Source: Bacillus sp. JCM 19058 (GTDB lineage Bacteria > Bacillota > Bacilli > Bacillales_H > Bacillaceae_D). From it: a stretch of DNA of 28,892 nucleotides. The notes below the pieces were generated by a model. The model was not told the origin of the DNA, made no database searches, and saw nothing but the letters and a program-made list of their open reading frames with translations. Positions 18,475 through 27,298 of the stretch are shown piece by piece. The number at the start of each line of letters is the position of its first letter. The first letter of the stretch is position 1. The DNA lies in contig BAXO01000069.1 in assembly GCA_001310555.1 (NCBI GenBank), positions 1 through 28,892 of the forward strand. Reading direction: 5' to 3'. Position numbers and translations under genes: made by a program.

Positions 18475-19441
18475 ATGGTAAACGGGAAAGAAGTAATCGA
18501 AAAAAATTCCACAGCGCAATCTAATTCGTGCTAACCGAAAAGCGATCAGGAAGCGAATCAAAAAGCATTGGCAGCTTTATTTATTAGTCTTACTCCCTTT
18601 GACATACTTACTCATCTTCAAATATGTCCCGATGGTCGGGAGTATGATTGCCTTTAAGGATTATAACGTTATTAAAGGCATCTGGGGCAGTGATTGGGTC
18701 GGGTTCAAGCATTTTATTCAGTTTTTTAATCTACCTCATTTTTGGAGTATTATTGGAAATACGCTCGGAATCAGCCTTTATGGGCTATTGATCGGGTTTC
18801 CGGCACCGATTATTTTAGCGCTGGCATTGAATGAGGTTCGGCAAGGGGTTTTTAAGCGTTCCGTCCAAATGGTGACCTATGCACCTTATTTTATTTCAAC
18901 GGTCATTATGGTTTCGATTCTAATCGTTGTGTTGTCGCCAAATACCGGAATTGTTAACAGCTTTCTCGGCGTAATTGGGATCGAGCCGATTAATTTTATG
19001 GGGGAGCCAGGTCTGTTCAAATCGATCTACGTTTTCTCAGATGTGTGGCAGCATACAGGATACGGAGCAATAATTTATCTTGCCGCATTGGCGAGTGTCA
19101 ATCCTGAGCTTTACGAAGCGGCGAAAATGGACGGAGCCTCCAGATTTCAGAAAATCATCCATATCGATCTTCCAAGCATCATACCGGTCACAGTCATTCT
19201 CTTAATCTTAAATGTCGGAAATATGATGGCCGTGGGCTTTGAAAAAATCTATTTGATGCAAAATCCGCTTAATACGGGGACCTCAGAAGTCATTTCCACT
19301 TATGTGTATAAGGTTGGGCTAATTGAGGCGAATTACAGCTTTTCGGCGGCAGTCGGACTCTTTAATTCAGTCATTAATTTGATTTTACTTGTTCTCGTCA
19401 ATTATCTTGCAAAAAGAATCTCGAACAACAGCTTGTGGTAA
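18475..19441 (+). CDS. Sugar ABC transporter permease, LplB-like
   Basis: First membrane subunit of a CUT1-type oligosaccharide importer, about 322 residues. ATG 18475 follows AAGGGAGG (18461-18469). An extra A in the seven-A run near 18505 breaks the basic N-terminal tail; beyond it RANRKAIRKRIKKHWQLYLL leads into helix 1. Six membrane segments follow. FKYVPMVGSMIAFKDYNVIK is typical of LplB/YteP. The EAA loop that contacts the ATPase is YEAAKMDGASRFQKIIHIDL. No ATPase is encoded nearby, as usual for this group, which uses a shared MsmX-type ATPase elsewhere. Genes for the second permease and binding protein follow directly. Confidence 0.87.
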
Positions 19442-19454
19442 GGAGGAAAACGCG

Positions 19455-20357
19455 ATGGCTCATCACAAAAACAAAACTAAAGAAACGGTTGGAGATCGAA
19501 TATTTCTTGCAGGAGTTTATCTGTTTTTGATCGTTATTCTGCTCATTGTTCTTTTACCGTTACTTAATATTGTCAGCTCTTCCTTCAGCGATCCGCGCGC
19601 TGTCGTTTCGGGAAACGTATGGCTGTTTCCAGTCGATTTTACCCTTGAAGGTACCGAGCTGTTTTCCGGAACCCGAATATTTTAATTGGCTTCAGAAATT
19701 CGTTGTTCTATACGGTCGTCGGAACGCTAGTAAATGTCGTCCTGACGATTATGATTGCCTATCCGCTATCACGTAAGACGTTTTATGGTCGAGGCCTTAT
19801 TATGGCCATGCTCGTTTTTACGATGCTATTTGACGGCGGACTGATTCCTTATTACCTCGTTGTCAAATCACTAGGATTATTGAATACACCGTGGGCGATG
19901 ATTTTACCTGGTGCTCTTGCCGTTTTTCAAGTGATTATTGCTAGAACGTTTTTTTCAAACAACGATTCCTGATGACTTGTTTGAAGCATCGGAAATCGAC
20001 GGCTGCAGTGATTTTCGGTTTATTACTAACGTTGTCCTACCGTTATCCAAGCCGATCATTGCAGTTATGACACTCATGTACGCTGTCGGTCATTGGAATA
20101 CGTATTTCGAAGCTTTGATTTTCTTAAGAGACCCAAATTTATTTCCCCTACAAATTATTTTGCGCGAAATTCTTGTCTTGAATACGATTGACCCTACAAT
20201 GATGACAAATGTCGATCAAGCGCTTGCCCAGTCAGGCTTAAGGGAGTTACTGAAATATTCGTTAATCGTAGTCGCAAGTGTGCCGGTGCTTATTATTTAC
20301 CCTTTTGTACAAAAGCACTTTACAAAAGGCGTTATGATCGGATCATTAAAAGGATAA
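19455..20357 (+). CDS. Sugar ABC transporter permease, YtcP-like
   Basis: Second CUT1-type permease, about 300 residues. ATG 19455 follows AAGGAGG (19440-19446), 14 bases after the first permease ends. Markers are LLIVLLPLLNIVSSSFSDPR, VLTIMIAYPLSRKTFYGRGL, MLFDGGLIPYYLVVKSLGL (the YtcP/YteP hallmark GGLIPYYL), and the EAA loop FEASEIDGCSDFRFITNVVL. It ends in the family-typical YPFVQKHFTKGVMIGSLKG. Shifts lie near 19650 (one base missing) and near 19950 (extra T in a run of seven). It pairs with the LplB-like subunit to form the channel. Confidence 0.88.
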
Positions 20358-20445
20358 AATAGCTGCCTGTTGCTAAAACGAGAGGGAATCATTATGTGCG
20401 CTAGTAAAATTCTATGAAAATAACAAAAAAGGAGACGGTTAATTG

Positions 20446-22094
20446 ATGAAAAACAAGGTTATGCATAGGCTCGGCCTACTACTGTTGACAATGACGTTGG
20501 TCGCTTGTAGCTCAAGCGACACGGGGACAGATGAAACGGGGGATGTAACCGTTAATCCGGTTGGAGAGCTACCGATTGTCGATGAGACAATGACTCTCCG
20601 AATGTTTGCACCACAGCTGCCGAGAATCGAAAATATGGAGACGAATAAATTTACGCAATGGCTGGAGGAGCAAACGAACATCCACATCGATTGGGACCTC
20701 GCTCCAAACGATGCTCTAAACGATCGGAAGCAATTGATGCTGGCGAGTGGAGACTATCCCGAAGTTATTTTGCACGGGGCACTGACAAAAGAAGAGCAGG
20801 TTAAGTATGGTCAGCAGGGAGTGTTTTTGCCGCTTAATGACTTAATCGATGAGTATGCCCCGAATGTCCAAGCGGCGATGGAGGAAATCGACTATTTGTC
20901 GCCATCGATGATTGCCCCGGACGGAAATATTTATGCAATCCCGATGGTCAATGAATGCTTCCATTGTACGTATCCGCAAAAATATTGGATCAATCAAACG
21001 TGGCTTGATCAGTTAGGCTTAGATATTCCGACGACGACAGACGAATTGTACACAGTGTTAAAGTCGTTTAAGGAAGACGATCCGAACGGAAACGGCAAGG
21101 CAGACGAAATCCCGCTGACAACAGGGACACAGGCAACAGTCTGGGGAGGGAATTTCGAAAGCTATTTAATGAACCCTTTTATCTATAATGACTCCGATAC
21201 TTACCTCGTTGTCCGAGACGGTCAAGTATCGCTCGCAGCGAACACGGACGAGTGGAGGAAAGGGCTACGGTTTATGAATAAGCTATATTCAGAAGGGTTG
21301 ATTGACGCGGGAGCCTTTACGCAAAATATAGATGCCGTTAATCAATTGGCCAATCGAGAACCAGACAACATTATGGGCTCTTTCACAGCCGCACTGATTA
21401 GTGGTGCGCTGCCGCCAACAGATGATGTACCGCGTCATAAAGAGTACGTAACTGTCCCGCCGTTAAAAGGCCCTGAAGGAGTGCAACAGGCAACTGTATC
21501 AGAAGGAATTGATAACGGACAATTTGCTCTAACGAATAAAGCAACTCGTGAACAGCAAATCGCCGCGATACGTCTAGTTGACTTTCTATACACAGAAGAA
21601 GCGATTCTACTACAGGAAATGGGGCCTGAAGGAGAGGGCTGGCGTCATGCTGAAGAGGGTGAGGTAGACTTGAGAGGGGAGCAGGCCAAATATGCGCGGA
21701 TTATTGCTCATTCTTCCGAGCAAACCCATAACAGAGGCTGGGAGCAAATCGGCCCTTCGATGAGAACGAGAGAGTATCGGGAATCGTTTGTTGCCCTGAT
21801 GATCCGCTGAGCAATGAAGGCTTTGAGCTGCGGCTATTTCAAGAAACACTCAACAATTATGAGCCTTACCGCTCAAAGGAGTTCTATCCTATAGGGATCT
21901 TCTTAGATCCAGAAGACTCAAGTGAGGTCGCACAGTTAAAGACGACTATTGTAGACTACATCCAGTCAAACATGGCTCAATTTGTTACAGGAAATCAGGA
22001 CTTGGATAGGGATTGGGACAATTATATTAAAGGCTTTGACGGACTTCAGCTAGACCGATATTTAGAAATCCATCAGAGCGCCCTCGATCGCTAG
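20446..22094 (+). CDS. Extracellular sugar-binding lipoprotein, YtcQ/LplA-like
   Basis: Solute-binding lipoprotein of about 549 residues for the importer. ATG 20446 follows AAAGGAGACGG. A lipoprotein signal peptide (residues 1-21) ends in the lipobox LVAC, followed by a serine-rich linker. The mature part matches the family-1/YtcQ type: LRMFAPQLPRIENMETNKF near the start, IDWDLAPNDALNDRKQLMLA then SGDYPEV, WINQTWLDQLGLDIPTTTDE, and DDPNGNGKADEIPLT, which resembles a calcium-type loop. One base is missing near 21796; the protein continues to VTGNQDLDRDWDNYIKGF and stops at 22092. It would capture the oligosaccharide outside the membrane and deliver it to the two permeases. Confidence 0.88.
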
Positions 22095-22202
22095 GCTAAT
22101 CTATGTCCAAGTGTACGTATTAGCCAAATAGAGTGCACCCTTCACCCTTCAATATTTTAGCTAGTCGAAATACCCGAATCGACGGTAGGCACGGTTCGGG
22201 TA
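22094..22202 (+). repeat. Two hairpins after the binding-protein gene
   Basis: GGCTAAT (22094-22100) pairs with ATTAGCC (22119-22125), starting at the stop codon. TACCCGAA (22171-22178) pairs with TTCGGGTA (22195-22202). Neither has a good T-run, so they are more likely RNA-stabilising or partial processing structures than full terminators. They may set the importer messages apart from the ROK gene. Confidence 0.4.
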
Positions 22203-22301
22203 AGTCGTCTACCCATAAAACTAATGAAATCTTTGCCGGAAAGTGTCATAATAAAACCAATAATAGCCATAGGTTTTTGGTGAACGGTGGGGTGAGGTTA
22301 A

Positions 22302-23475
22302 GTGTTACAGCGCTTTTTAGCGGATCATTCAAATAGAAACGAAATCAAAAAAGCGGTCTACCGCTGGATCATTCGAATGGACCAGTTTCAAAAGTGGAAC
22401 TGCTTGAACAGTTTCAAGTTCCGCAAACGACGATGACTCGAATCATTGATTATCTTGAACAAAATAAGCTGATTATTAGAACAGGCTTCGGAAAGTCTGG
22501 CGGCGGGCGGCCTCCGGCTGTTTATAATATTAATGCTGAGGCGGGGTATTTGGTCGGGATTGAAATTGCAAGGGTCGATGTGAAGGTACTACTGCTGGAC
22601 GCCAGCTTTTCTGTACTAGAAGAGAAAGGCTTCCCCCTCACCTCAGAGGATACACCTGCCAACACGATGAAAAAAAATAGTACATTTGATCCAATTATTT
22701 ATCATGAACCATCGTCTCAGCGAAGAGCAGCTTCTCGGAATTGGTGTCGGATCGGTCGGTCCAATTGACAGGGAAAGAGGGATCATTCGAAAGCCGGAAT
22801 CGTTTCCGGCGCCAGGCTGGCAAGATGTCCCGATACTTCCCATGCTTAAGGAAGAGTTTTCGGTACCGGTGATTATTAATAATGGAGCGAACACAGCCGG
22901 ACTGGCTGAATACGAACAGCGGCAGTTTTTTTTGACGAAAAAAATATTGTATTGCATTAGTGGCCAAGGGATTCGCTGCGGTTTTATCCATCATGGCGTT
23001 TTCCTTGATCGTCAGGAGGGTGACGCGAGCTCTTACGGTCATCTGATCGTAGAGGCAAACGGTCGGACTTGTGCATGTGGGAGGAAAGGCTGTCTGTCTG
23101 CCTATACGTCCTTTAATGCTATTTTTGCCATGATCGAGGAGGCTGGCCAACAGCCTATCCATACGATCGAACAGCTCGTACATGCCCTCGAATGCGGCAA
23201 TCAAACGGTGAAGGAAATTGTGGCGAATTCAGCACATTATTACGGAATCGGTATTGCCAATATGACGAACATTCTCCATCCAGATGCTGTCATTCTACAC
23301 GGAAAACTCATTTATCAAAATGAATTTTATTTCAACGAGGTTGTCCGTTCGATTCAGAGTATCGATACTTGAACCATACTGCCTCGATATTAGGAAAGGC
23401 TCGGTCGGGGAGACTGCGGCAGCCATTGGTGCTGGGATCCAAGTGTTTTACGATTTGTTTGAGCGGAAACAGTAA
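22302..23475 (+). CDS. ROK-family transcriptional regulator (NagC/XylR type)
   Basis: About 391 residues: an N-terminal winged helix (VSKVELLEQFQVPQTTMTRI followed by IDYLEQNKL) and a ROK sugar-kinase-like domain. The kinase phosphate-binding loop DxGGT is replaced by VGIEIARVDVKVLL, marking a regulator rather than a kinase. The zinc loop CACGRKGCLSAY is intact, and GVGSVGPIDRERG and HPDAVILHGKL are typical. Shifts lie near 22364 (one base missing), 22672 (extra A in eight) and 23360. GTG 22302 follows GGGGTGAGG; it begins VLQRFLADHSNRNEIKKAVY. It is located between importer and sulfatase and probably represses one or both, released by a sugar from the imported glycan. Target and inducer are inferred. 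Confidence 0.8.
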
Positions 23476-23503
23476 TAACGTTATCCTATATCGGCTTTAA
23501 GTG

Positions 23504-23549
23504 TGCTATAATCGTATCTGAATCACTTATTACCAATATGGATAAAAGT
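23504..23549 (+). promoter_or_regulatory. Extended -10 promoter and operator-like motif before the sulfatase
   Basis: TGCTATAAT (23504-23512) is a perfect extended -10 (TGnTATAAT); the -35 region is poor. Just downstream, ACTTATTACC (23525-23534) with ATATGGATAAAAGT (23536-23549) forms an imperfect inverted repeat. It is 20/25 identical to the core of the palindrome at 25588-25630. Candidate operator for the locus regulator. Confidence 0.5.
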
Positions 23550-23592
23550 AGTTGTGAGCGGTTTCTATCAACTAAATCTATCGAAAGTAGTG

Positions 23593-25077
23593 ATGGTGAA
23601 TGAAGCGAAGAAAAAAAGCCGAACATAATCGTCATCATGAGTGATGATCAAGGTCCATGGGCCTTGGGGGCAGCCGGTAATTCCGAAATTCGTACGCCAA
23701 ATCTTGATGCATTAGCAGCGTCAGGCATTCGATTTGAAAACTTTTTTTTGTACCTCGCCGGTATGTTCTCCAGCCAGAGCTTCGTTTTTAACCGGACAAA
23801 TTCCGTCGAAGCACGGAGTCCATGATTGGATTCGAACAGGCAATGTTGACAAAGAGAGCATGACTACTGAGCTTCGTGACGCACCGTATTTTAGAGAGGA
23901 ACAGAAGCCGATTCAATATTTAAAAGGTTTAACGACATACACTGAGATTCTGGCAAAAAACGGCTATACGTGTGGACTGAGTGGAAAGTGGCATTTAGGA
24001 GACAGTCAACAGCCGCAAAAAGGGTTCTCGCATTGGTTTACGCTTGCCAGGGGCGGGACCAATTACAACCAGCCAGATGTTGTTCGCGACGGAGAAGTGA
24101 CCATTGAGAACCGCTATTTAACCGACCTGATTACAGAAGACGCTCTTGCATTTATAGACAAGAATGCAAAAGAAGAAGAGCCGTTTTATCTAAGTGTCCA
24201 TTACACAGCGCCCCATGATCCGTGGGGACGCGAGCAACACCCCACAGACATTTTCGACTCCTATAATAATTGTCCATTCAATTCAGTGCCCGTCGAGCCG
24301 ATTCACCCATGGCAAATTGCAACAGCCCCAAGAGGGGAAGGGGAGGCACGGAAGAAAATATTGCAAGGCTATTATACGGCAGTAACGGCGATGGATAGAG
24401 GTATTGGCGAAGTGCTAAACAAGCTGGAGGAGATGGGTATCTCCGAAAATACTCTTGTTTTCTTTACGAGTGACAATGGGATGAACATGGGCCATCACGG
24501 AATTTGGGGAAAAGGTAACGGCACCTTTCCGCAAAACATGTTCGATACGTCAGTAAAGGTTCCAGCGATCGTCTCGCACCCGGGACATATTCCTGCAAAT
24601 CAAGTCAATGATGACCTTCTCAGTCATTACGATTTCATGCCAACATTACTTGATTATTTAGGAATAAAAGAGAAAACAACGGGACCAGGGAGAAGCTTTG
24701 CCTCTTTGTTCAAGGGGGAGTCCCTTAAGCAACGAGAAAATGTTGTTGTTTATGATGAATACGGCCCGGTTCGCATGATTCGGACGAAGGAATGGAAGTA
24801 TATTCACCGATATCCGTATGGTCCGCACGAGCTATACCATTTAGCTGTTGATCCGGAGGAAAGGGGTAATCTGATTAATAATGAGAATTATTGTGTGATG
24901 CAAGAATCATTAAAGGGCAGGCTCGACGAATGGTTTGTCCAATATGCCGACTCATAAGGACGGGACACGGGAGCAGTCGCAGGGTTCGGACAAATGGGAC
25001 TCGCTGGCACAGGTGCGAAAGGAACGAGCAATTATAAAAATGAACTGCCAGCTTCTATGAAGTTTGTCAATAACTAA
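23593..25077 (+). CDS. Type I (Cys-type) sulfatase
   Basis: Formylglycine-dependent sulfatase of about 495 residues. Key parts: PNIIVIMSDDQGPWALG (metal-binding Asp pair), the maturation signature CSPAR in SPVCSPARASFLTGQ, SGKWHLGD, VHYTAPHDPWG, and FFTSDNGMNMGHHGIWGKG. The C-terminal part has IRTKEWKYIHRYPYGPHELY then DPEERGNL. Shifts: near 23615 (A run, so the start is uncertain between ATG 23593 and 23600), 23742 (extra T in a run of eight), and I propose two more near 24953 and 24974. Beyond these, DGTRE then AVAGFGQMGLAG gives the tail pattern DGTREAVxGxGQ known from related sulfatases, ending at 25077. No signal peptide, so probably cytoplasmic. No formylglycine-generating enzyme or anSME gene is in the window. 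Confidence 0.82.
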
Positions 25078-25104
25078 GAGAAACTATCCCCTTCTTTACG
25101 GAAG

Positions 25105-25279
25105 TGTACTGCACCCCAAAAATCTATTTTTTTTGGGTGGTTTATTTATAGCTTAATATAGGAAGAAATTCAAACAGATGGCAGTTAAAGAAAACCAAGA
25201 AGGCAAACTTGAATATAAGCTCATAGCTCGAAGGCATATTGTGAAGTCGCATAAGTTGATCTGGGTAAAAAAATCATGA
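25105..25279 (+). mobile_element. Remnant of an IS3-family (IS150-type) insertion sequence: left end and start of orfA
   Basis: TGTACTGCACCCCAAAAA at 25105-25122 resembles the terminal inverted repeat of IS3/IS150-type elements. After a poly-T/GGGTGG stretch, an open frame at about 25163-25279 reads KKFKQMAVKENQEGKLEYKL then IARRHIVKSHKLIWVKKS. This is recognisable as the first helix-turn-helix region of an IS3 OrfA (FK-AVKE--EGK-SY--IA--Y-I-KS-L-KWV). The rest of orfA, all of orfB and the right end are missing. The frame stops at a TGA after about 38 codons, and the sulfatase fragment begins 8 bases later. Confidence 0.55.
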
Positions 25280-25286
25280 AAATTGA

Positions 25287-25505
25287 GTGCCGAAGTTTAA
25301 TAAGGAAGAAACACGGAAATCATATTCTATTCGATTTAAGATAGATGTATTTTTCGATGTACAAGAGGATCCATACGAGCTCGTCAATCTAATAGATCGG
25401 GACGGCTATGAGGACATCGCTAAAACATTGAGAAAAAGGCTCTTACGGAAAATAAAAGAAGCGGGTGAACAGTCAACAAGTATAAGAAATAGAAGAGCGC
25501 AATAA
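25287..25505 (+). pseudogene. C-terminal remnant of a second sulfatase
   Basis: About 70 residues resemble a sulfatase tail: IDVFFDVQEDPYELVNLIDR followed by DGYEDIAKTLRKRLLRKI fits the family ending pattern (Y-DELYDLxxDPxELxNLxxxPxYxxxxxxLxxxLxxWxxxxGD). The catalytic N-terminal four fifths are absent; directly upstream is the IS3-type fragment. The simplest reading is that an IS insertion followed by deletion removed most of a second sulfatase gene and most of the element. A shift probably also lies within the first 15 codons. It differs clearly from the tail of the intact sulfatase, so it is not a duplication of it. Confidence 0.55.
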
Positions 25506-25587
25506 GTTCGTTTCGGAGGGCAAGAGAGTGGGGACCTTCTCTACCTGATTGGAATATCCAGATAGTATTGAAGTAGGGACAGGCAAA

Positions 25588-25630
25588 GTATAGCACACTT
25601 TTACCCATTTTGGATAAAAGTGTGCTATAC
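25588..25630. repeat. Perfect 16-bp palindrome overlapping a -10 box upstream of chrA
   Basis: GTATAGCACACTTTTA (25588-25603) is the exact reverse complement of TAAAAGTGTGCTATAC (25615-25630), with an 11-base loop. TGCTATACT (25623-25631) is an extended -10 promoter element for the chromate transporter genes starting at 25668. No T-run follows on either strand, which argues against a terminator. A repressor operator covering the promoter is the best guess. Its core recurs at 23525-23549 before the sulfatase. Confidence 0.65.
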
Positions 25631-25667
25631 TGGTGTTAGAGATTTATCTCGCCAAGGAGGGCAGCCG

Positions 25668-26282
25668 ATGGCAACGAAGAAGCGACTATTACTACAATTA
25701 TTTTGGACGTTATAAAGATTAGCCCTGTGACGTTTGGCGGCGGATATGCGATGATCCCTTTAATTGAGCGAGAAGTTGTGACGAAAAAAAAGTGGTTAAA
25801 ACAGGAGAATGTTTCGGATATGTTGACAGTATCCGGCTCTGCTCCTGGAGCGATTGCCGTAAATTCGGCTATTTTTATCGGTTTTCGAATTGCTGGAATT
25901 CGAGGGGCCCTGGCTTCACTTGCCGGTGTAGTCATGCCAAGCCTTTTTATTGTCATGCTTTTGAGCATGCTGCTTTTTATGTTTCGAGGTAATCCTTTTG
26001 TTAACTCGTTTTTCCTCGGAGTTTACCCAGCGATCGCTGCGATGATTATTTATGCGGCGGTTCGGGTCGGTAAAAACGGCAATTATTGATAAAACGACAT
26101 TTATAATCATGACTATGATGGTTTTTGCCTTGCTTTTCCTTCATATTCACCCTGTTTTTGTTATTTTCGGTGGTGCTCTATTAGGAATCGTACTAATCAA
26201 AATCAAAGAAAAGCTTGGCATAGCAGTTGAGCTAGAACGGAAAAATCAAGAAAAAGAAGAAGGTCGTATTCATGTTAGTTGA
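25668..26282 (+). CDS. Chromate transporter, first half-size subunit (YwrB-like)
   Basis: Short-chain CHR-family membrane protein of about 205 residues. ATG 25668 follows AAGGAGGG (25654-25661). Family motifs are KISPVTFGGGYAMIPLIERE (FGGGYAMIP is the CHR signature) and VSGSAPGAIAVNSAIFIGFR followed by IAGIRGALAS (the xPGPxxxN loop). Several helices follow. Shifts lie near 25710 (one T missing) and 26076 (one extra A). After the second comes a final helix pair and a charged tail ending at 26282. It overlaps the second subunit by 11 bases. Short CHR proteins work as pairs with opposite membrane orientation and export chromate; other roles are possible. Confidence 0.85.
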
Positions 26283-26808
26283 ATTATTTTTTTTGTTTTT
26301 TGTTATCGGTGCCATTTCCTTTGGTGGCGGCTATGCTGTAATTCCAATTATTGAAACAGAGGTAACGACCCGCGGCTGGTTGACGACTAGCGAGTTTACC
26401 GATGTCATTGCGGTAGCTGGCATGTCGCCTGGACCAATTGCGACAAACAGTGCGACCGTTGTCGCTATCAGGTAGCTGGTGTACCTGGAGCCATCACTTC
26501 AGCCATTGCCATGACTGTGCCTTCATTAGCGATTATTCTCCTTCTGGCGAGCTTTTTTTCAAAGGTTCAACCAGCGTCCAATTGTTAAATCGCTATTTTA
26601 TGGTCTAAGGCCTGCTGTCACAGGCTTGATCGCTTATGCAGCTATTAACTTTGCGATAGCCAATGGGTTAGTTTCGTTTAGCTTTTCGTGGACGATGTTT
26701 CTTCATTTAATATTATTTGCCGTTTCGCTTTTTCTCCTTTTTTATGTGCGGATGCATCCACTAATCATTCTGGCCGGAGCCGGTTTACTAGGCGTTGTCT
26801 TCTTTTGA
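26272..26808 (+). CDS. Chromate transporter, second half-size subunit (YwrA-like)
   Basis: Partner short-chain CHR protein of about 179 residues. ATG 26272 overlaps the end of the first subunit. Motifs are AISFGGGYAVIPIIETEV, VAGMSPGPIATNSATVVA (MSPGPxxxN) and VAGVPGAITSAIAMTVPSLA, then several helices and the end MHPLIILAGAGLLGVVFF. Shifts lie near 26473 (one base missing) and near 26560 (an extra T in a run of seven). The two-gene arrangement equals ywrB-ywrA in B. subtilis, where the pair is needed for chromate resistance. No Lrp-type chrS regulator is seen next to it here. Confidence 0.85.
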
Positions 26809-26911
26809 AGCACGCTTTTTTTTAAAAAAGATACAACCTAATATTCGACGTGAATGGTGTTTTAATCAAGCAAAACCCCGTCTAGCTCCAAGCGTCTAGA
26901 AGTGAGCAACC

Positions 26912-26990
26912 TTTCTTCGTCTCTGTCCAATCAGCCAACATCAGTTCCTTCCGTCCTTGTGTTTCCTTTATCTCCGCCAACGTCATCCGA
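26912..26990. repeat. Dispersed imperfect repeat, copy B
   Basis: Partner of 11078-11150: CGTCTCTGTCCAATCAGCCA, ACATCAGTTC, then GTGTTTCCTTTATCTCCGCC, in the same order and strand as copy A. It lies between the chromate genes and the hydrolase, in non-coding sequence. Confidence 0.6.
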
Positions 26991-27207
26991 TGGTTGATAA
27001 AGCCAAGATATAGTTCTTTTAAAGTATAAAATGGAATAAAATGTATTATATAAAGGTCTAAAGAATCAACTGCTAGTTTTTAATATTACATTTCTGTAAC
27101 AAAGATAGAAGAAAGTTATCGAATCATGTATTATTTTAAGAGAGTTCTTATTCTTGTCAAATAAATCCAAAAGAATATGAAACAATTAACTAGGATAAAA
27201 GAATCAG

Positions 27208-27236
27208 TTGACGATCACGAAAATGAAGAGTGATAG
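27208..27236 (+). promoter_or_regulatory. Possible sigma-A promoter of the cell-wall hydrolase
   Basis: TTGACG (27208-27213), 17-base spacer, TGATAG (27231-27236). The -35 matches five of six bases, the -10 is weak. It lies about 60 bases before the TTG start of the hydrolase. Confidence 0.35.
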
Positions 27237-27298
27237 TCGCCTGAGACTAGGAAAAGTATGTTCATACAAATAAAACCAGTGCTTGAGGAGGAATACTT

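Larger units (their letters stand above)
26809..27298. other. Intergenic region between chrA genes and cell-wall hydrolase
   Basis: About 490 bases without a gene. T8 followed by A6 (26816-26830) directly after the chrA stop may help termination. CCCCGTCTAGCTCCAAGCGT with CTAGA (26877-26901) resembles a short Bacillus intergenic repeat. Repeat copy B follows (26912-26990), then an A/T-rich stretch. Confidence 0.4.

Noticed and set aside
25112..25140. CACCCCAAAAA ... TTTTTTTTGGGTGG hairpin as the sulfatase terminator
   Set aside because: It forms a stem, but the sequence coincides with the IS3-type terminal region, so it is better explained as part of the element end. It may still stop transcription by accident.
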